A DNA stretch of 64,000 nucleotides from Streptomyces sp. B3I8 (GCF_030816915.1 NZ_JAUSYN010000002.1:6461501-6525500); one strand, 5' to 3'; shown: positions 47,364 through 56,784, numbered from the stretch's first letter. The notes: a model not told the origin generated them from the letters alone. Numbers and translations are program-made.

Positions 47364-50177
47364 ATGATCGCCAGCCCGCTTCCGGACCTGGTCGGTCGGC
47401 ACCGTGAGTGCGCGGCACTCGACGACCTGCTGGTCGGCCTTCGTGAGGGCGGGTCCCGGGTGCTGGTGATCCGCGGCGAGGCGGGCATCGGGAAGACGGT
47501 GCTCCTGGAGTACCTGGCCGCGCAGGCGTCACGGACGAAGGTGACTCGGGCGCAGGGCATCGAGGCGGACATGGAGCTGCCCTACGCGAGCCTGCACCAA
47601 CTGTGCGCGCCTTTCCTCGACGAGCTGGACGACCTGCCGGAACCTCAACGTGAAGCCCTGCGTGTGGCGTTCGGCATGGCGGCCGGGGACCCGCCCGACC
47701 GCTTCCTGGTCGGCCTCGCCGTGCTCACGCTGCTCACCCGGGCCTCGGAGACGCGGCCGGTGCTCGTCCTGATCGACGACGCGCAGTGGCTGGACCAAGT
47801 TTCCCTGCAGACACTGGAGTTCGTGGCCAGAAGGCTGCTCGCCGAGGCGGTCGCGATGGTGTTCGCGGTACGCGACCCCGAAGGACAGCACGCCCTGACC
47901 GGTCTGCCGGCCCTCGACATCGGCGGCCTCGATGCCTCCGCCGCGGGGAACCTCCTGGAAAAGGCCGTCGGAGGACGACTGGAGAAGCGGGTCCGGGACC
48001 GGTTCGTGGCCGAGATGCACGGCAACCCCCTTGCCCTGCTGGAGTTCTCCCGAGGCCGCAGCGCCGCCGAACTGGCCTACGGCCTGGACTCGTCCGGTCA
48101 CCCGATGGTCCAGGGCCCGGTCGCGACCCGGATCGAGCGGGACTTCGCCCACCGGCTCGGGGCACTGCCGGAGGCGACGCGGACGCTGCTGCTGATCGCC
48201 GCGGCGGAACCGCTCGGTGACGCCCGCCTGTTGGCCCGCGCGGCCGCCACGCTCAACCTCACCCTCTTCGCCGCTCCCGCCAAGGTGGCCGGACTGATCG
48301 AGTTCGGCGAGTCCGTCCGGTTCAGGCATCCGCTGGTCCGTTCGGCCGTCTACCACCAGGCCGCACCCGAAGCGCGCCGAGCGGCACACCGGGCCCTGGC
48401 CGTCGCCACGGACCCGGTCCTGGACCCCGACCGGCGCGCCTGGCACGCCGCCCAGGCCGCGGACGGGCCGGACGAGGAGGTCGCCGCCGGGCTGGAACGC
48501 GCTGCCGACCGCGCCCGGCAGCGCGGGGGCATCGCAGCCGAGGCGGTACTGCTGGAACGCGCGGCCGAGGTGACACCGGACCGCCGGCCACGGGGGCGCC
48601 GCGCCCTGGCGGCGGCGGAGGCGCACTTCTCCGCCGCGGCGCCCGACCGGGCCACAGAGCTCGCGACAGTGGCCGAACTGTGTCCCCTCAGCACCCTGGA
48701 CCGCGCCCGCCTGGCGCGGCTGCGGGCCCGGATCCTCTTCGCCCGCAGTCGCAGCGACGAGGCGGCGCCCCTTTTCCTCGACGCGGCCGCGCAGTTCACC
48801 GCCGCCGGGTCGCCGCTGGCGCGGGAGACGTACCTGGAGGCGATCAGCGCCACCATCTTCGCGGGCCGTGTCCACGGCCCCACCGGGGCCCGCGCCGCCG
48901 CGATCGCCGCACGCGCGTCGGGCGCGCCCCCCTCCGGCTCCGAGGCCGCCGACCTCCTTCTGGACGGTGTGGCCGCGCTCCTCACGGACGGGTACGAGAC
49001 CGGTGTGCCGGCGCTGCGCGGCGCCCTGGAACTGCTGGCCACCGAAGAGCTGCGCACACGGGAGTCGACCGTGCGCTGGCTCCTGCTCGTACCGGTCGCG
49101 CTGGAGGCGTTCATCCACTACGCCTGGGACCTGCACGCGTGGGACACACTGTCCAGCCGCGCGGTGCGCCTGGCCCGCGACATCGGCGCTCTCGGCGCCC
49201 TGCCACCGGCCCTCGTCTACGCCGGTGGGGTGCACATCCATTACGGCGACTTCGCCGAGGCGGCCAGGATGATCGACGAGGCCGACGCCCTCGCCGCCGC
49301 GACCGGTCACGCGCCGCACAAGTACGCGACACTGGTGCTGGCCGCGTGGCGGGGCGAGGCGGACGTCGCCTCCAGGATCATCGAGGAGGCCCGGCAGAGG
49401 GCCGATCAGCGGGGCGAGGTGTCCCTGCTGGGCGCCACGGGCTACATACAGGGAGTGCTGTACAACGGCCTGGCCCGGTACGAGGAGGCACTGGAGGCCG
49501 CGCGCACCGGCATCGAGCACGACGGGTTCAACTTCGTAGGCCTGTCGCTGGTCGAGCACGTCGAGGCCGCCACACGGTGCGGTGAGCCGGACCAGGCCAG
49601 GGCCTCACTGGACCGGCTGGTCGATCTCACCCGCGCGGCCGACTCCGGCTGGGCCCGCGGCGCCAGGGCCCGCAGCCGGGCTCTTCTCGCCGACGGCGAC
49701 GAGGCCGACCGGCTGTACCGGGCGGCGATCGTGGAGTTCGGTCGCGGCGGCGTCACCGTGGAGGTGGCCCGTAGCCATCTGCTGTACGGCGAGTGGCTGC
49801 GCCGTACCCACCGCCGGTCGCTGGCCCGCGAGCACCTGCGTACGGCTCACGGGATGTTCGACGGGATGCGGGCGCATGCCTTCGCCGAACGAGCCCGCCG
49901 CGAGCTGCTCGCCACCGGGGAGCACGTCAGGGCGCGGGAGACCAGGGTGACCAGCGCCCTCACCCCCCAGGAGTCACAGGTCGCCGCACTCGCCGCCGAC
50001 GGCATGACGAACGCGAAGATCGGCGCGGAGCTGTTCATCAGTCCGCACACCGTGGAGTGGCACCTGCGGAAGGTGTACACGAAGCTCGGGATCAACTCGC
50101 GTCGCGCGCTGCCGGGTGCCCTGGCGAGCACCCGGCCCGTGGACAGGAAAGGCGAGGGCATCGTGCATGTCGGCTGA
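47364..50177 (+). CDS. LuxR-family ATP-binding regulator (LAL type), copy 3
   Basis: A 937-aa LAL homologue: Walker A GEAGIGKT (about residues 38-45), Walker B LVLIDDAQWLDQVS, an Ala-rich tetratricopeptide-like middle, and the C-terminal helix-turn-helix LTPQESQVAALAADGMTNAKIGAE with HTVEWHLRKVYTKLGINSR. It ends in a lysine-containing tail (PVDRKGEGIVHVG) beyond the normal LuxR end. GAGGAG precedes the ATG at 47364. A hairpin follows the stop at once. With copies 1 and 2, three homologues occur within 14 kb, so they probably arose by duplication with loss of the intervening targets. Confidence 0.93.
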   Translation: MIASPLPDLVGRHRECAALDDLLVGLREGGSRVLVIRGEAGIGKTVLLEYLAAQASRTKVTRAQGIEADMELPYASLHQLCAPFLDELDDLPEPQREALRVAFGMAAGDPPDRFLVGLAVLTLLTRASETRPVLVLIDDAQWLDQVSLQTLEFVARRLLAEAVAMVFAVRDPEGQHALTGLPALDIGGLDASAAGNLLEKAVGGRLEKRVRDRFVAEMHGNPLALLEFSRGRSAAELAYGLDSSGHPMVQGPVATRIERDFAHRLGALPEATRTLLLIAAAEPLGDARLLARAAATLNLTLFAAPAKVAGLIEFGESVRFRHPLVRSAVYHQAAPEARRAAHRALAVATDPVLDPDRRAWHAAQAADGPDEEVAAGLERAADRARQRGGIAAEAVLLERAAEVTPDRRPRGRRALAAAEAHFSAAAPDRATELATVAELCPLSTLDRARLARLRARILFARSRSDEAAPLFLDAAAQFTAAGSPLARETYLEAISATIFAGRVHGPTGARAAAIAARASGAPPSGSEAADLLLDGVAALLTDGYETGVPALRGALELLATEELRTRESTVRWLLLVPVALEAFIHYAWDLHAWDTLSSRAVRLARDIGALGALPPALVYAGGVHIHYGDFAEAARMIDEADALAAATGHAPHKYATLVLAAWRGEADVASRIIEEARQRADQRGEVSLLGATGYIQGVLYNGLARYEEALEAARTGIEHDGFNFVGLSLVEHVEAATRCGEPDQARASLDRLVDLTRAADSGWARGARARSRALLADGDEADRLYRAAIVEFGRGGVTVEVARSHLLYGEWLRRTHRRSLAREHLRTAHGMFDGMRAHAFAERARRELLATGEHVRARETRVTSALTPQESQVAALAADGMTNAKIGAELFISPHTVEWHLRKVYTKLGINSRRALPGALASTRPVDRKGEGIVHVG

Positions 50178-50216
50178 GAGTCCGTAGGCCCCTGGCCCCC
50201 CGGGCCCCACGGACTC
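50178..50216 (+). terminator. Hairpin directly after LAL copy 3
   Basis: GAGTCCGT (50178-50185) pairs with ACGGACTC (50209-50216), with extra GC pairing inside. It begins one base after the stop codon. Confidence 0.7.
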
Positions 50217-50310
50217 GACCACGGACAACAAGGGCGCGATGGGGGGTGCCGCGGACGGAGGGTGGACCCATCGCCCCTGAAGGGGCGTCCGTTCACCAGA
50301 AGGAGTCCCG

Positions 50311-51048
50311 ATGCCCGCGCCCACTCCGGAGACCATCACGCCGGCCGGCACCTCGGCCGCCCGGCCCGCCGAGGGCGACCTGGACACCGCCCTCGACGTT
50401 TTCCTGACCCAGCGGAAACGACTGTTCCGCCTCGCCCACCGGATCGTCGGCGATGCCTCGGGAGCCGAGGACGTGGTGCAGGAGGCATGGGTGCGCTGGC
50501 AGCTCACCGACCGCGCGGACGTCAAGAACCCGGCCGCCTTCCTGACCACGACCACCACCCGCCTGGCGATCAACGTCGTCCAATCGGGACGGCGCCGGCA
50601 CGAGACGCCGTCCGAACCGCGGTTCACCGACCTCGACGACCACGCCACCTCCGACGACCCCATACTGTGCGCCGAGCGGACCGCGGCGATCGAGTCGGCC
50701 CTGGCCCTGCTCATGGCCAGGCTGACGCCCGATCGGCTGGCCGCCTACGTGCTGCGTAAGGGGTTCGACTACACCTACGTGGAGCTGGCGAAGGTGCTAC
50801 GGATCAGTGCCCCCAACGCACGCGTGGTGGTCCACCGCGCCCAGGCCCGTCTCGACAGCGAACGCGAGCGGCCGATCCCCACCGAGTCGCACCGTCGCCT
50901 CGTCGACGCGTTCAGGACCGCCGCCGACACCGGTGACCTCGAGGGCCTCCTGCGACTGCTCGTCCCCGAGGAGCGGGTGCACCGCTTGGCGACGCCGTCC
51001 CGCAGACCGGCCGGTCCGGCACACTTCACGGCCCGCCACGCCGCGTGA
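50311..51048 (+). CDS. ECF sigma factor of SigJ/ECF41 type lacking most of the SnoaL domain
   Basis: A 245-aa ECF sigma factor. Sigma-2 reads LFRLAHRIVGDASGAEDVVQ with the VRWQLTDRADVKNPAAFL end. Sigma-4 is good (LTPDRLAAYVLRKGFDYTYV, APNARVVVHRAQARL). After AFRTAADTGDLEGLLRLLV the usual SnoaL domain should begin, but only about 25 unrelated residues remain, ending PAHFTARHAA. WLPEP, DGGGK and NPDKL are all absent. In ECF41 factors the C-terminal domain controls activity, so truncation may give a deregulated or an inactive factor. The ATG at 50311 has AGAAGGAG upstream. A CGCCCCT-GA-AGGGGCG hairpin lies at 50272-50287 in the leader. Confidence 0.8.
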   Translation: MPAPTPETITPAGTSAARPAEGDLDTALDVFLTQRKRLFRLAHRIVGDASGAEDVVQEAWVRWQLTDRADVKNPAAFLTTTTTRLAINVVQSGRRRHETPSEPRFTDLDDHATSDDPILCAERTAAIESALALLMARLTPDRLAAYVLRKGFDYTYVELAKVLRISAPNARVVVHRAQARLDSERERPIPTESHRRLVDAFRTAADTGDLEGLLRLLVPEERVHRLATPSRRPAGPAHFTARHAA

Positions 51049-51084
51049 CCAACGACGGCTGTCTCCCGCCCGGCGGCGATCCGT

Positions 51085-51111
51085 TGTCACATCCACGGCC
51101 TCCGTCCTGTC
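51085..51111 (+). promoter_or_regulatory. ECF41/SigJ-type promoter motif before an ORF start at 51181
   Basis: Exact TGTCACA (51085-51091), 16 bp, TGTC (51108-51111). Downstream is an AGGGAGG ribosome site and an ATG at 51181 opening a frame (SDERPCPASRLRHPL...) that runs into the ArsR gene out of frame; probably the stump of a lost gene. Confidence 0.55.
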
Positions 51112-51284
51112 TCCCTTGTGCCGGGAGACCGCCCGGCTCCCAGCAGTCGCGCGCCGGGGACAGCAGGGAGGCCACCACCCATGAGCGACGAGCGCCCCTG
51201 TCCGGCAAGCCGACTCCGCCACCCGTTGACAGGCCGCAGTCTCGCTTCCGGCCTTGAGGGAAGGCTCCCTGGCGCACCCCCTTG

Positions 51285-51321
51285 TTCGACAGGCGCCGAA
51301 CGTTCGGTAGCATGGCCGGTA
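51285..51321 (+). promoter_or_regulatory. Leaderless promoter and palindrome of the ArsR-like gene
   Basis: A -35-like TTCGAC (51285-51290) and -10-like TAGCAT (51308-51313) are separated by 17 bp, so transcription should start about at the ATG at 51321. The spacer contains the perfect palindrome CGAACGTTCG (51297-51306), a good place for autorepression. Confidence 0.5.
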
Positions 51322-51671
51322 TGCCCGACCGTCACGCGTCGCCCGTCGAGAGCGAGATCTCCCTGCCGCGCCTGCTCGGAGTGCTCAGCGATCCGACGCG
51401 GTTGGGAATCGTCCGGATCCTGTCCGACGGTGCGGAGAGAGGGTGGGGGCAGTTCAGCGCTCCCGTCGCCAAGTCCACGCTCAGCCATCACCTCAAGATG
51501 CTGCGTGAGGCGGGCGTGACGCAGACCCGCCAGGAGGGCACGCGGTGCTTCGTGAAGCTGCGGGGCGACGCCCTGGAGGCTCGCTTTCCCGGCTTCCTGC
51601 CGGCGCTGCTGTCCGCCGCCGTCGCCGACCACATCGGAGACCACGTCACCGAGCGGGACGAGCAGGCCTGA
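51321..51671 (+). CDS. ArsR-family winged-helix regulator
   Basis: A 116-aa ArsR/SmtB-like regulator. The fold runs from LLGVLSDPTRLGIVRILSDG (helix 1-2) through KSTLSHHLKMLREAGVTQTRQ (recognition helix) to the wing GTRCFVKLRGDALEARFPG. The metal-binding cysteine pair of true ArsR is missing, so it senses something else. The ATG at 51321 is preferred because the promoter implies a leaderless start; an ATG at 51312 is the alternative. The next gene, an SDR, starts 232 bp downstream in the same direction and has its own operator-like palindrome, so it is the probable target. Confidence 0.88.
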   Translation: MPDRHASPVESEISLPRLLGVLSDPTRLGIVRILSDGAERGWGQFSAPVAKSTLSHHLKMLREAGVTQTRQEGTRCFVKLRGDALEARFPGFLPALLSAAVADHIGDHVTERDEQA

Positions 51672-51865
51672 CCTCGTAAGCACTCCGCGCCGCACGCGTA
51701 CCGCAGGGGTGCGCATCCTTGGTTGATGTGTTCATGATTATCGAGTGGGTGTGGCGGCCGCATCACGCATGAGCGACTCCGGCGCGCCCGACCGGCTTTG
51801 GCGCCTGCCTCCCGCGGCCGTCGTCGTCACCCCCATTTGACGTCTCCGTCGGCCCTGCCCATAGT

Positions 51866-51883
51866 GTTCTATGTACATCGAAC
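51866..51883 (+). promoter_or_regulatory. 18-bp palindrome before the SDR gene, candidate ArsR-type operator
   Basis: GTTCTATGT-ACATCGAAC: inverted arms with one mismatch; followed directly by a second ATCGAAC. It lies about 20 bp before the SDR start, overlapping the likely promoter. Confidence 0.5.
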
Positions 51884-51902
51884 ATCGAACAAGGAGCCCC
51901 CG

Positions 51903-52670
51903 ATGTCCCTGAACCACCCCCGCCAGACGTTCTCCGGCCACGTCGTGATCGTCACCGGCGCGGGGACCGGCATTGGCCGAGCCACCGCCGTCGCCTTCGC
52001 CGAGACGGGCGCGCGCGTGCTCGGAGTGGGCCGTCGTGAGGAGCTGTTGAAGGAGACAGCCGCGGCCCACACCAACATCGACGTCCTGGCGATCGACATC
52101 CGCCGCGACGACGCGCCCGGCAAGGTGGTGGGCGCAGCCGTGGAGCGGTGGGGACGCCTCGACCACCTGATCAACAACGCCGGCGCGACAGCGGTCATGC
52201 CACTGGCGGAGACCGAGAGGCAGACGATCGTCGACCTGCTCGCGCTCAACGTCGTCGCACCCAGTCTTCTGGCCCGTGAAGCCCTGCCGTACCTGCGCCG
52301 GGCCTCGGGGTCGATCATCAACCTCTCCAGCACCTACGGGCACCGTCCGATGGCGGGGGGCGCGCACTACTCGGCCACCAAGGCCGCCATCGAGCAGATG
52401 ACGCGGAGTTGGGCTCTGGAGCTGGCCGGCGAGGGTGTCCGTGTCAACTCCGTCGCTCCCGGCCCCACCCGTACCGACGTCATGCTGCACGCAGGTCTGA
52501 CACCGGAGGCGGCCAACGACATGTACGCCTATGAGCGCGACCGCATTCCGACCCACCACATCGCGCACGCCGACGAGGTGGCTCACTGGATCCTCCGCAT
52601 GGCGGACCCGGCCGGACGCCACGCGACCGGTCAGGTGATCACCGTCGACGGCGGCCTGGAACTCGTCTGA
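51903..52670 (+). CDS. Classical short-chain dehydrogenase/reductase (SDR)
   Basis: A 255-aa classical SDR with NAD(P)(H)-dependent alcohol/ketone oxidoreduction. The cofactor turn is VTGAGTGIGRATAVAFAE (T-G-x3-G-x-G); then NNAGATAVM; catalytic Ser in INLSSTYG, Tyr and Lys in HYSATKAAI; and the C-terminal VITVDGGLELV. All catalytic residues are present. It is unrelated in type to the NmrA-like SDRs elsewhere in the window. The ATG at 51903 has AAGGAG. It is preceded by the ArsR-like gene and a palindrome, a typical regulator/target pair. Confidence 0.92.
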   Translation: MSLNHPRQTFSGHVVIVTGAGTGIGRATAVAFAETGARVLGVGRREELLKETAAAHTNIDVLAIDIRRDDAPGKVVGAAVERWGRLDHLINNAGATAVMPLAETERQTIVDLLALNVVAPSLLAREALPYLRRASGSIINLSSTYGHRPMAGGAHYSATKAAIEQMTRSWALELAGEGVRVNSVAPGPTRTDVMLHAGLTPEAANDMYAYERDRIPTHHIAHADEVAHWILRMADPAGRHATGQVITVDGGLELV

Positions 52671-53049
52671 CCCTGCTGCCCGGGGCCCTCCCGCGCGACG
52701 GCCCCGAAGGGTCACGAACCAGTGGCGCGTTCGGTCGGCAAGGTGTTCCGGAGCGGATGCGCAGAGGCGGACCCCCGACGTGCTCAGCGCACCGACACGA
52801 TCGTCCAGGACATGCCGGGGCCGGGGCCGCGCAGCCGCCCTCTGCGGTGTCGACCCCGTGAAGAGCGGCAAGGCGACCCGCTCCGCTGGTGAGGCGGTCA
52901 CCGAGGACATCGCACCAGGCATCGTGCGCCACTGATGCGGTGACAGGTCCGCGTGAGGTGATGCGATCACCCTGCCTCTCTCGCATGTCCTGAACGACGG
53001 ACGTGCGTCCCACGGCCCCCTCACTTCCTCCGTCACGAGTGATCGTCGG
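52671..53049. other. Gene-free stretch before the VOC remnant
   Basis: About 380 bp without a credible gene. It contains an isolated inverted repeat GGTGAT-GCG-ATCACC at 52957-52971, not next to any start. Nothing else is seen. Confidence 0.35.
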
Positions 53050-53076
53050 TGTCACGGATCGTCCCCCGGCCCGGTC
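53050..53076 (+). promoter_or_regulatory. ECF41/SigJ-type promoter motif (one mismatch) before the VOC remnant
   Basis: TGTCACG (53050-53056), 16 bp, GGTC (53073-53076). Confidence 0.5.
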
Positions 53077-53186
53077 ACATGTCGTAGGCGCAGGTGGTGC
53101 GATCACGGCACCCGCGTGGACACCGACGGGCCGGACTTCTGGAGCCGACCCGTGACAGCTCGGGCCGACGAGGGGACGACGGGACG

Positions 53187-53357
53187 ATGACATCACCGGG
53201 GAAGCTGCCCGCACCGCGACACGGCCTCCTGCTCACGCACTCCCTCACGGTGCGCGACGTCGCCGTCTCCCGGCGGTTCTGCGCCGGCGTCTGCGGCGGA
53301 GAGGTGGTGATGGCGGAGAACCCGCCGCGCCGCGACCGGTGGCGGAGGAGTACCTGA
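53187..53357 (+). pseudogene. N-terminal stump of a VOC (glyoxalase-fold) gene
   Basis: About 45 codons read like the first beta-alpha-beta unit of a VOC protein: HGLLLTHSLTVRDVAVSRRF, then AGVCGGEVVMAENP, after which the text becomes Arg-rich (PRRDRWRRST) and stops at 53357. Full VOC proteins are 120-150 aa, so two-thirds is missing. The start of the next SDR gene follows without a gap, which suggests a deletion joined the two. A promoter motif with one mismatch at 53050 remains and may now serve the SDR/MFS genes. Confidence 0.65.
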
Positions 53358-54161
53358 ATGAAGGTCGTTGTGTGGGACGACGGCGGGCTCATCGGCGTGG
53401 AGACCGCGCTCTGGGTCAGGGATCACGGGCACGAGGTCGAACTGCTCTCCGCACCCCACGGTCTCGACTCGTACACACGGGAGGAGGTCGCGGAGGTCCT
53501 GCGGGACTGCTCAGTGGTGATCGACCTCCTGTGCCGGCCGTCCCTGGCCATCGGGACTCTCACCGAGGACCAGGGATTCGTCATCGACGAGGAGGCCCTC
53601 GTCGGCTCATGGCTGCGGTCGACCCGGAAGCTGCTCCAGGCGGAGACAGCAGCCGGTGTCATCTACCACGTCGCGCTGTCCGTGGCTGGAGTGGACCGGG
53701 CAGCGAGCAGGGGTGTCTTCCGAGCTCTCAAAGCTCGGGAATCGATCATCCAGCGGTCCGCGACACCCCACTTCATCCTGCGGTCCACCCAGATGTTCGA
53801 ATCGGCCGAGGAGATAGCGACCGCCGGAACCGAGGACCGGATCGTACGGGTGCCGCCGGTCGACGTGCGTCCGGTGGCTCTGACGGACGTGGCCATGATG
53901 CTCGCGCACACCGCGGTGTCCCGGCCCAGGACCGGGGTTCACGAGATCGCCGGTCCGGAGAAGATCGGCCTGGACACTTTCGTGCGTGCCGCCCTCGCGG
54001 CGAACGCGGAGTACCGCCGTGTGTTCACGGACGCCCACAGCCCTTTCTTCGGCACGCGCCTCGGGCCCTCGGACCTTCTTCCCGACGCGTACGCCTTCAT
54101 CGCGCAGACGAGTTACCGGGAATGGTTCGCCAGTCGGCCTTCGCCCGGAATCAATCCCTGA
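53358..54161 (+). CDS. Divergent NmrA-like SDR protein with altered NAD motif
   Basis: A 267-aa paralogue of the SDRs at 10349 and 28480. The match is clear in ALSVAGVDRAASRGVFRALKA, FILRSTQMFES, EIAGPEKIGLDTF, and the end FFGTRLGPSDLLPD. The N-terminus reads VWDDGGLIGVETAL where the others have GGTGLIG or GATGLIG; the first Gly is replaced by Asp, so nucleotide binding is doubtful. A non-catalytic or sensor role is possible. The ATG at 53358 follows GGAGGAG. The sugar transporter gene starts 33 bp downstream. Confidence 0.8.
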   Translation: MKVVVWDDGGLIGVETALWVRDHGHEVELLSAPHGLDSYTREEVAEVLRDCSVVIDLLCRPSLAIGTLTEDQGFVIDEEALVGSWLRSTRKLLQAETAAGVIYHVALSVAGVDRAASRGVFRALKARESIIQRSATPHFILRSTQMFESAEEIATAGTEDRIVRVPPVDVRPVALTDVAMMLAHTAVSRPRTGVHEIAGPEKIGLDTFVRAALAANAEYRRVFTDAHSPFFGTRLGPSDLLPDAYAFIAQTSYREWFASRPSPGINP

Positions 54162-54194
54162 CGGACCACGACGCCGTCCTCTCCAGGAGTACAC

Positions 54195-55613
54195 ATGACC
54201 AGCACCTCACACGCGCCCGCGTCCGGAGCCGGGACGGCTCCTCCCGATCATCTCGGTCACGTCGTCTTCATCGCGGCGGCGGCCGCGATGGGCGGCTTCC
54301 TGTTCGGCTACGACAGTTCCGTGATCAACGGCGCCGTCGAGGCCATCCGGGACCGCTACGACGTCGGCTCCGCGGTGCTGGCCCAGGTCATCGCCGTCGC
54401 TCTGATCGGCTGTGCCATCGGTGCCGCGACCGCGGGACGCATCGCGGACCGCATCGGCCGTATCCGGTGCATGCAGATCGCGGCGGTCCTCTTCACGGTC
54501 AGCGCCGTCGGCTCCGCGCTGCCCTTCGCGCTGTGGGACCTCGCCATGTGGCGCGTCATCGGCGGGTTCGCCATCGGCATGGCCTCGGTGATCGGCCCCG
54601 CCTACATCGCCGAGGTCTCCCCGCCCGCCTACCGCGGCCGCCTCGGCTCCTTCCAGCAGGCCGCGATCGTCATCGGCATCGCCGTCTCGCAGCTGGTCAA
54701 CTGGGGTCTGCTGAACGCCGCCGGCGGTGACCAGCGCGGCGAACTGATGGGCCTGGAGGCCTGGCAGGTCATGCTCGGCGTCATGGTGGTCCCGGCCGTC
54801 CTGTACGGCCTGCTGTCCTTCGCCATCCCCGAGTCACCCCGCTTCCTGATCTCGGTGGGCAAGCGCGAGCGCGCCAAGCGGATCCTCGAAGAGGTCGAGG
54901 GCAGGGACGTGGACTTCGACGCCCGCGTCACCGAGATCGAGCACGCCATGCACAGCGAGGAGAAGTCCTCCTTCAAGGATCTCCTCGGCGGCAGCTTCTT
55001 CTTCAAGCCGATCGTCTGGATCGGTATCGGCCTGTCGGTGTTCCAGCAGTTCGTCGGCATCAACGTCGCGTTCTACTACTCCTCGACGCTGTGGCAGTCG
55101 GTCGGCGTCAACCCGGCGGAGTCCTTCCTCTACTCGTTCACCACGTCGATCATCAACATCATCGGCACCGTGATCGCGATGATCTTCGTCGACCGGATCG
55201 GCCGCAAGCCGCTCGCCCTGATCGGCTCCGTCGGCATGGTGATCGGGCTGGGGCTGGAGGCCTGGGCCTTCTCCTTCGCCCTGGTCGACGGCAAGCTCCC
55301 GGCCACCCAGGGCTGGGTCGCCCTGATCGCCGCCCACGTCTTCGTCCTCTTCTTCGCCCTGTCGTGGGGTGTGGTCGTCTGGGTCTTCCTCGGCGAGATG
55401 TTCCCCAACCGGATCCGTGCCGCCGCCCTCGGCGTGGCCGCCTCCGCGCAGTGGATCGCCAACTGGGCCATCACCGCGAGCTTCCCCTCGCTGGCCGACT
55501 GGAACCTGTCCGGGACGTACGTGATCTACACGGTGTTCGCCGCGCTCTCCATCCCGTTCGTGCTGCGGTACGTCAAGGAGACCAAGGGCAAGGCCCTGGA
55601 GGAAATGGGCTGA
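54195..55613 (+). CDS. Sugar-porter-family MFS transporter
   Basis: A 472-aa 12-TM symporter of the sugar porter family. The N-terminal signature is GGFLFGYDSSVINGAV. GRIADRIGRIR is motif A and VSPPAYRGRLGSFQQ the PESPR-linked region. PESPRFLISVGKRERA is the diagnostic sugar-porter block, FQQFVGINVAFYYS the substrate-binding segment, and VDRIGRKPLALIGS the repeated motif in the second half. The family imports hexoses, inositol or pentoses with protons. GGAG precedes the ATG. It is codirectional with the divergent SDR 33 bp upstream. A perfect 20-bp hairpin ends it. Confidence 0.93.
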   Translation: MTSTSHAPASGAGTAPPDHLGHVVFIAAAAAMGGFLFGYDSSVINGAVEAIRDRYDVGSAVLAQVIAVALIGCAIGAATAGRIADRIGRIRCMQIAAVLFTVSAVGSALPFALWDLAMWRVIGGFAIGMASVIGPAYIAEVSPPAYRGRLGSFQQAAIVIGIAVSQLVNWGLLNAAGGDQRGELMGLEAWQVMLGVMVVPAVLYGLLSFAIPESPRFLISVGKRERAKRILEEVEGRDVDFDARVTEIEHAMHSEEKSSFKDLLGGSFFFKPIVWIGIGLSVFQQFVGINVAFYYSSTLWQSVGVNPAESFLYSFTTSIINIIGTVIAMIFVDRIGRKPLALIGSVGMVIGLGLEAWAFSFALVDGKLPATQGWVALIAAHVFVLFFALSWGVVVWVFLGEMFPNRIRAAALGVAASAQWIANWAITASFPSLADWNLSGTYVIYTVFAALSIPFVLRYVKETKGKALEEMG

Positions 55614-55625
55614 CATGGGCCGACC

Positions 55626-55670
55626 GGCAGGCCGGTGGTCGCGCCCCCGCGGCGCGACCACCGGCCTGCC
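55626..55670. terminator. Perfect bidirectional hairpin between MFS and ilvC-like genes
   Basis: Perfect 20-bp arms 55626-55645 and 55651-55670, loop 5 nt, between the convergent MFS stop (55613) and ilvC stop (55678). Confidence 0.9.
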
Positions 55671-55677
55671 CGGCCTG

Positions 55678-56784
<1,107 letters not shown>

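Noticed and set aside
52957..52971. Inverted repeat GGTGAT-GCG-ATCACC
   Set aside because: Not near any gene start or end; kept only as a note.
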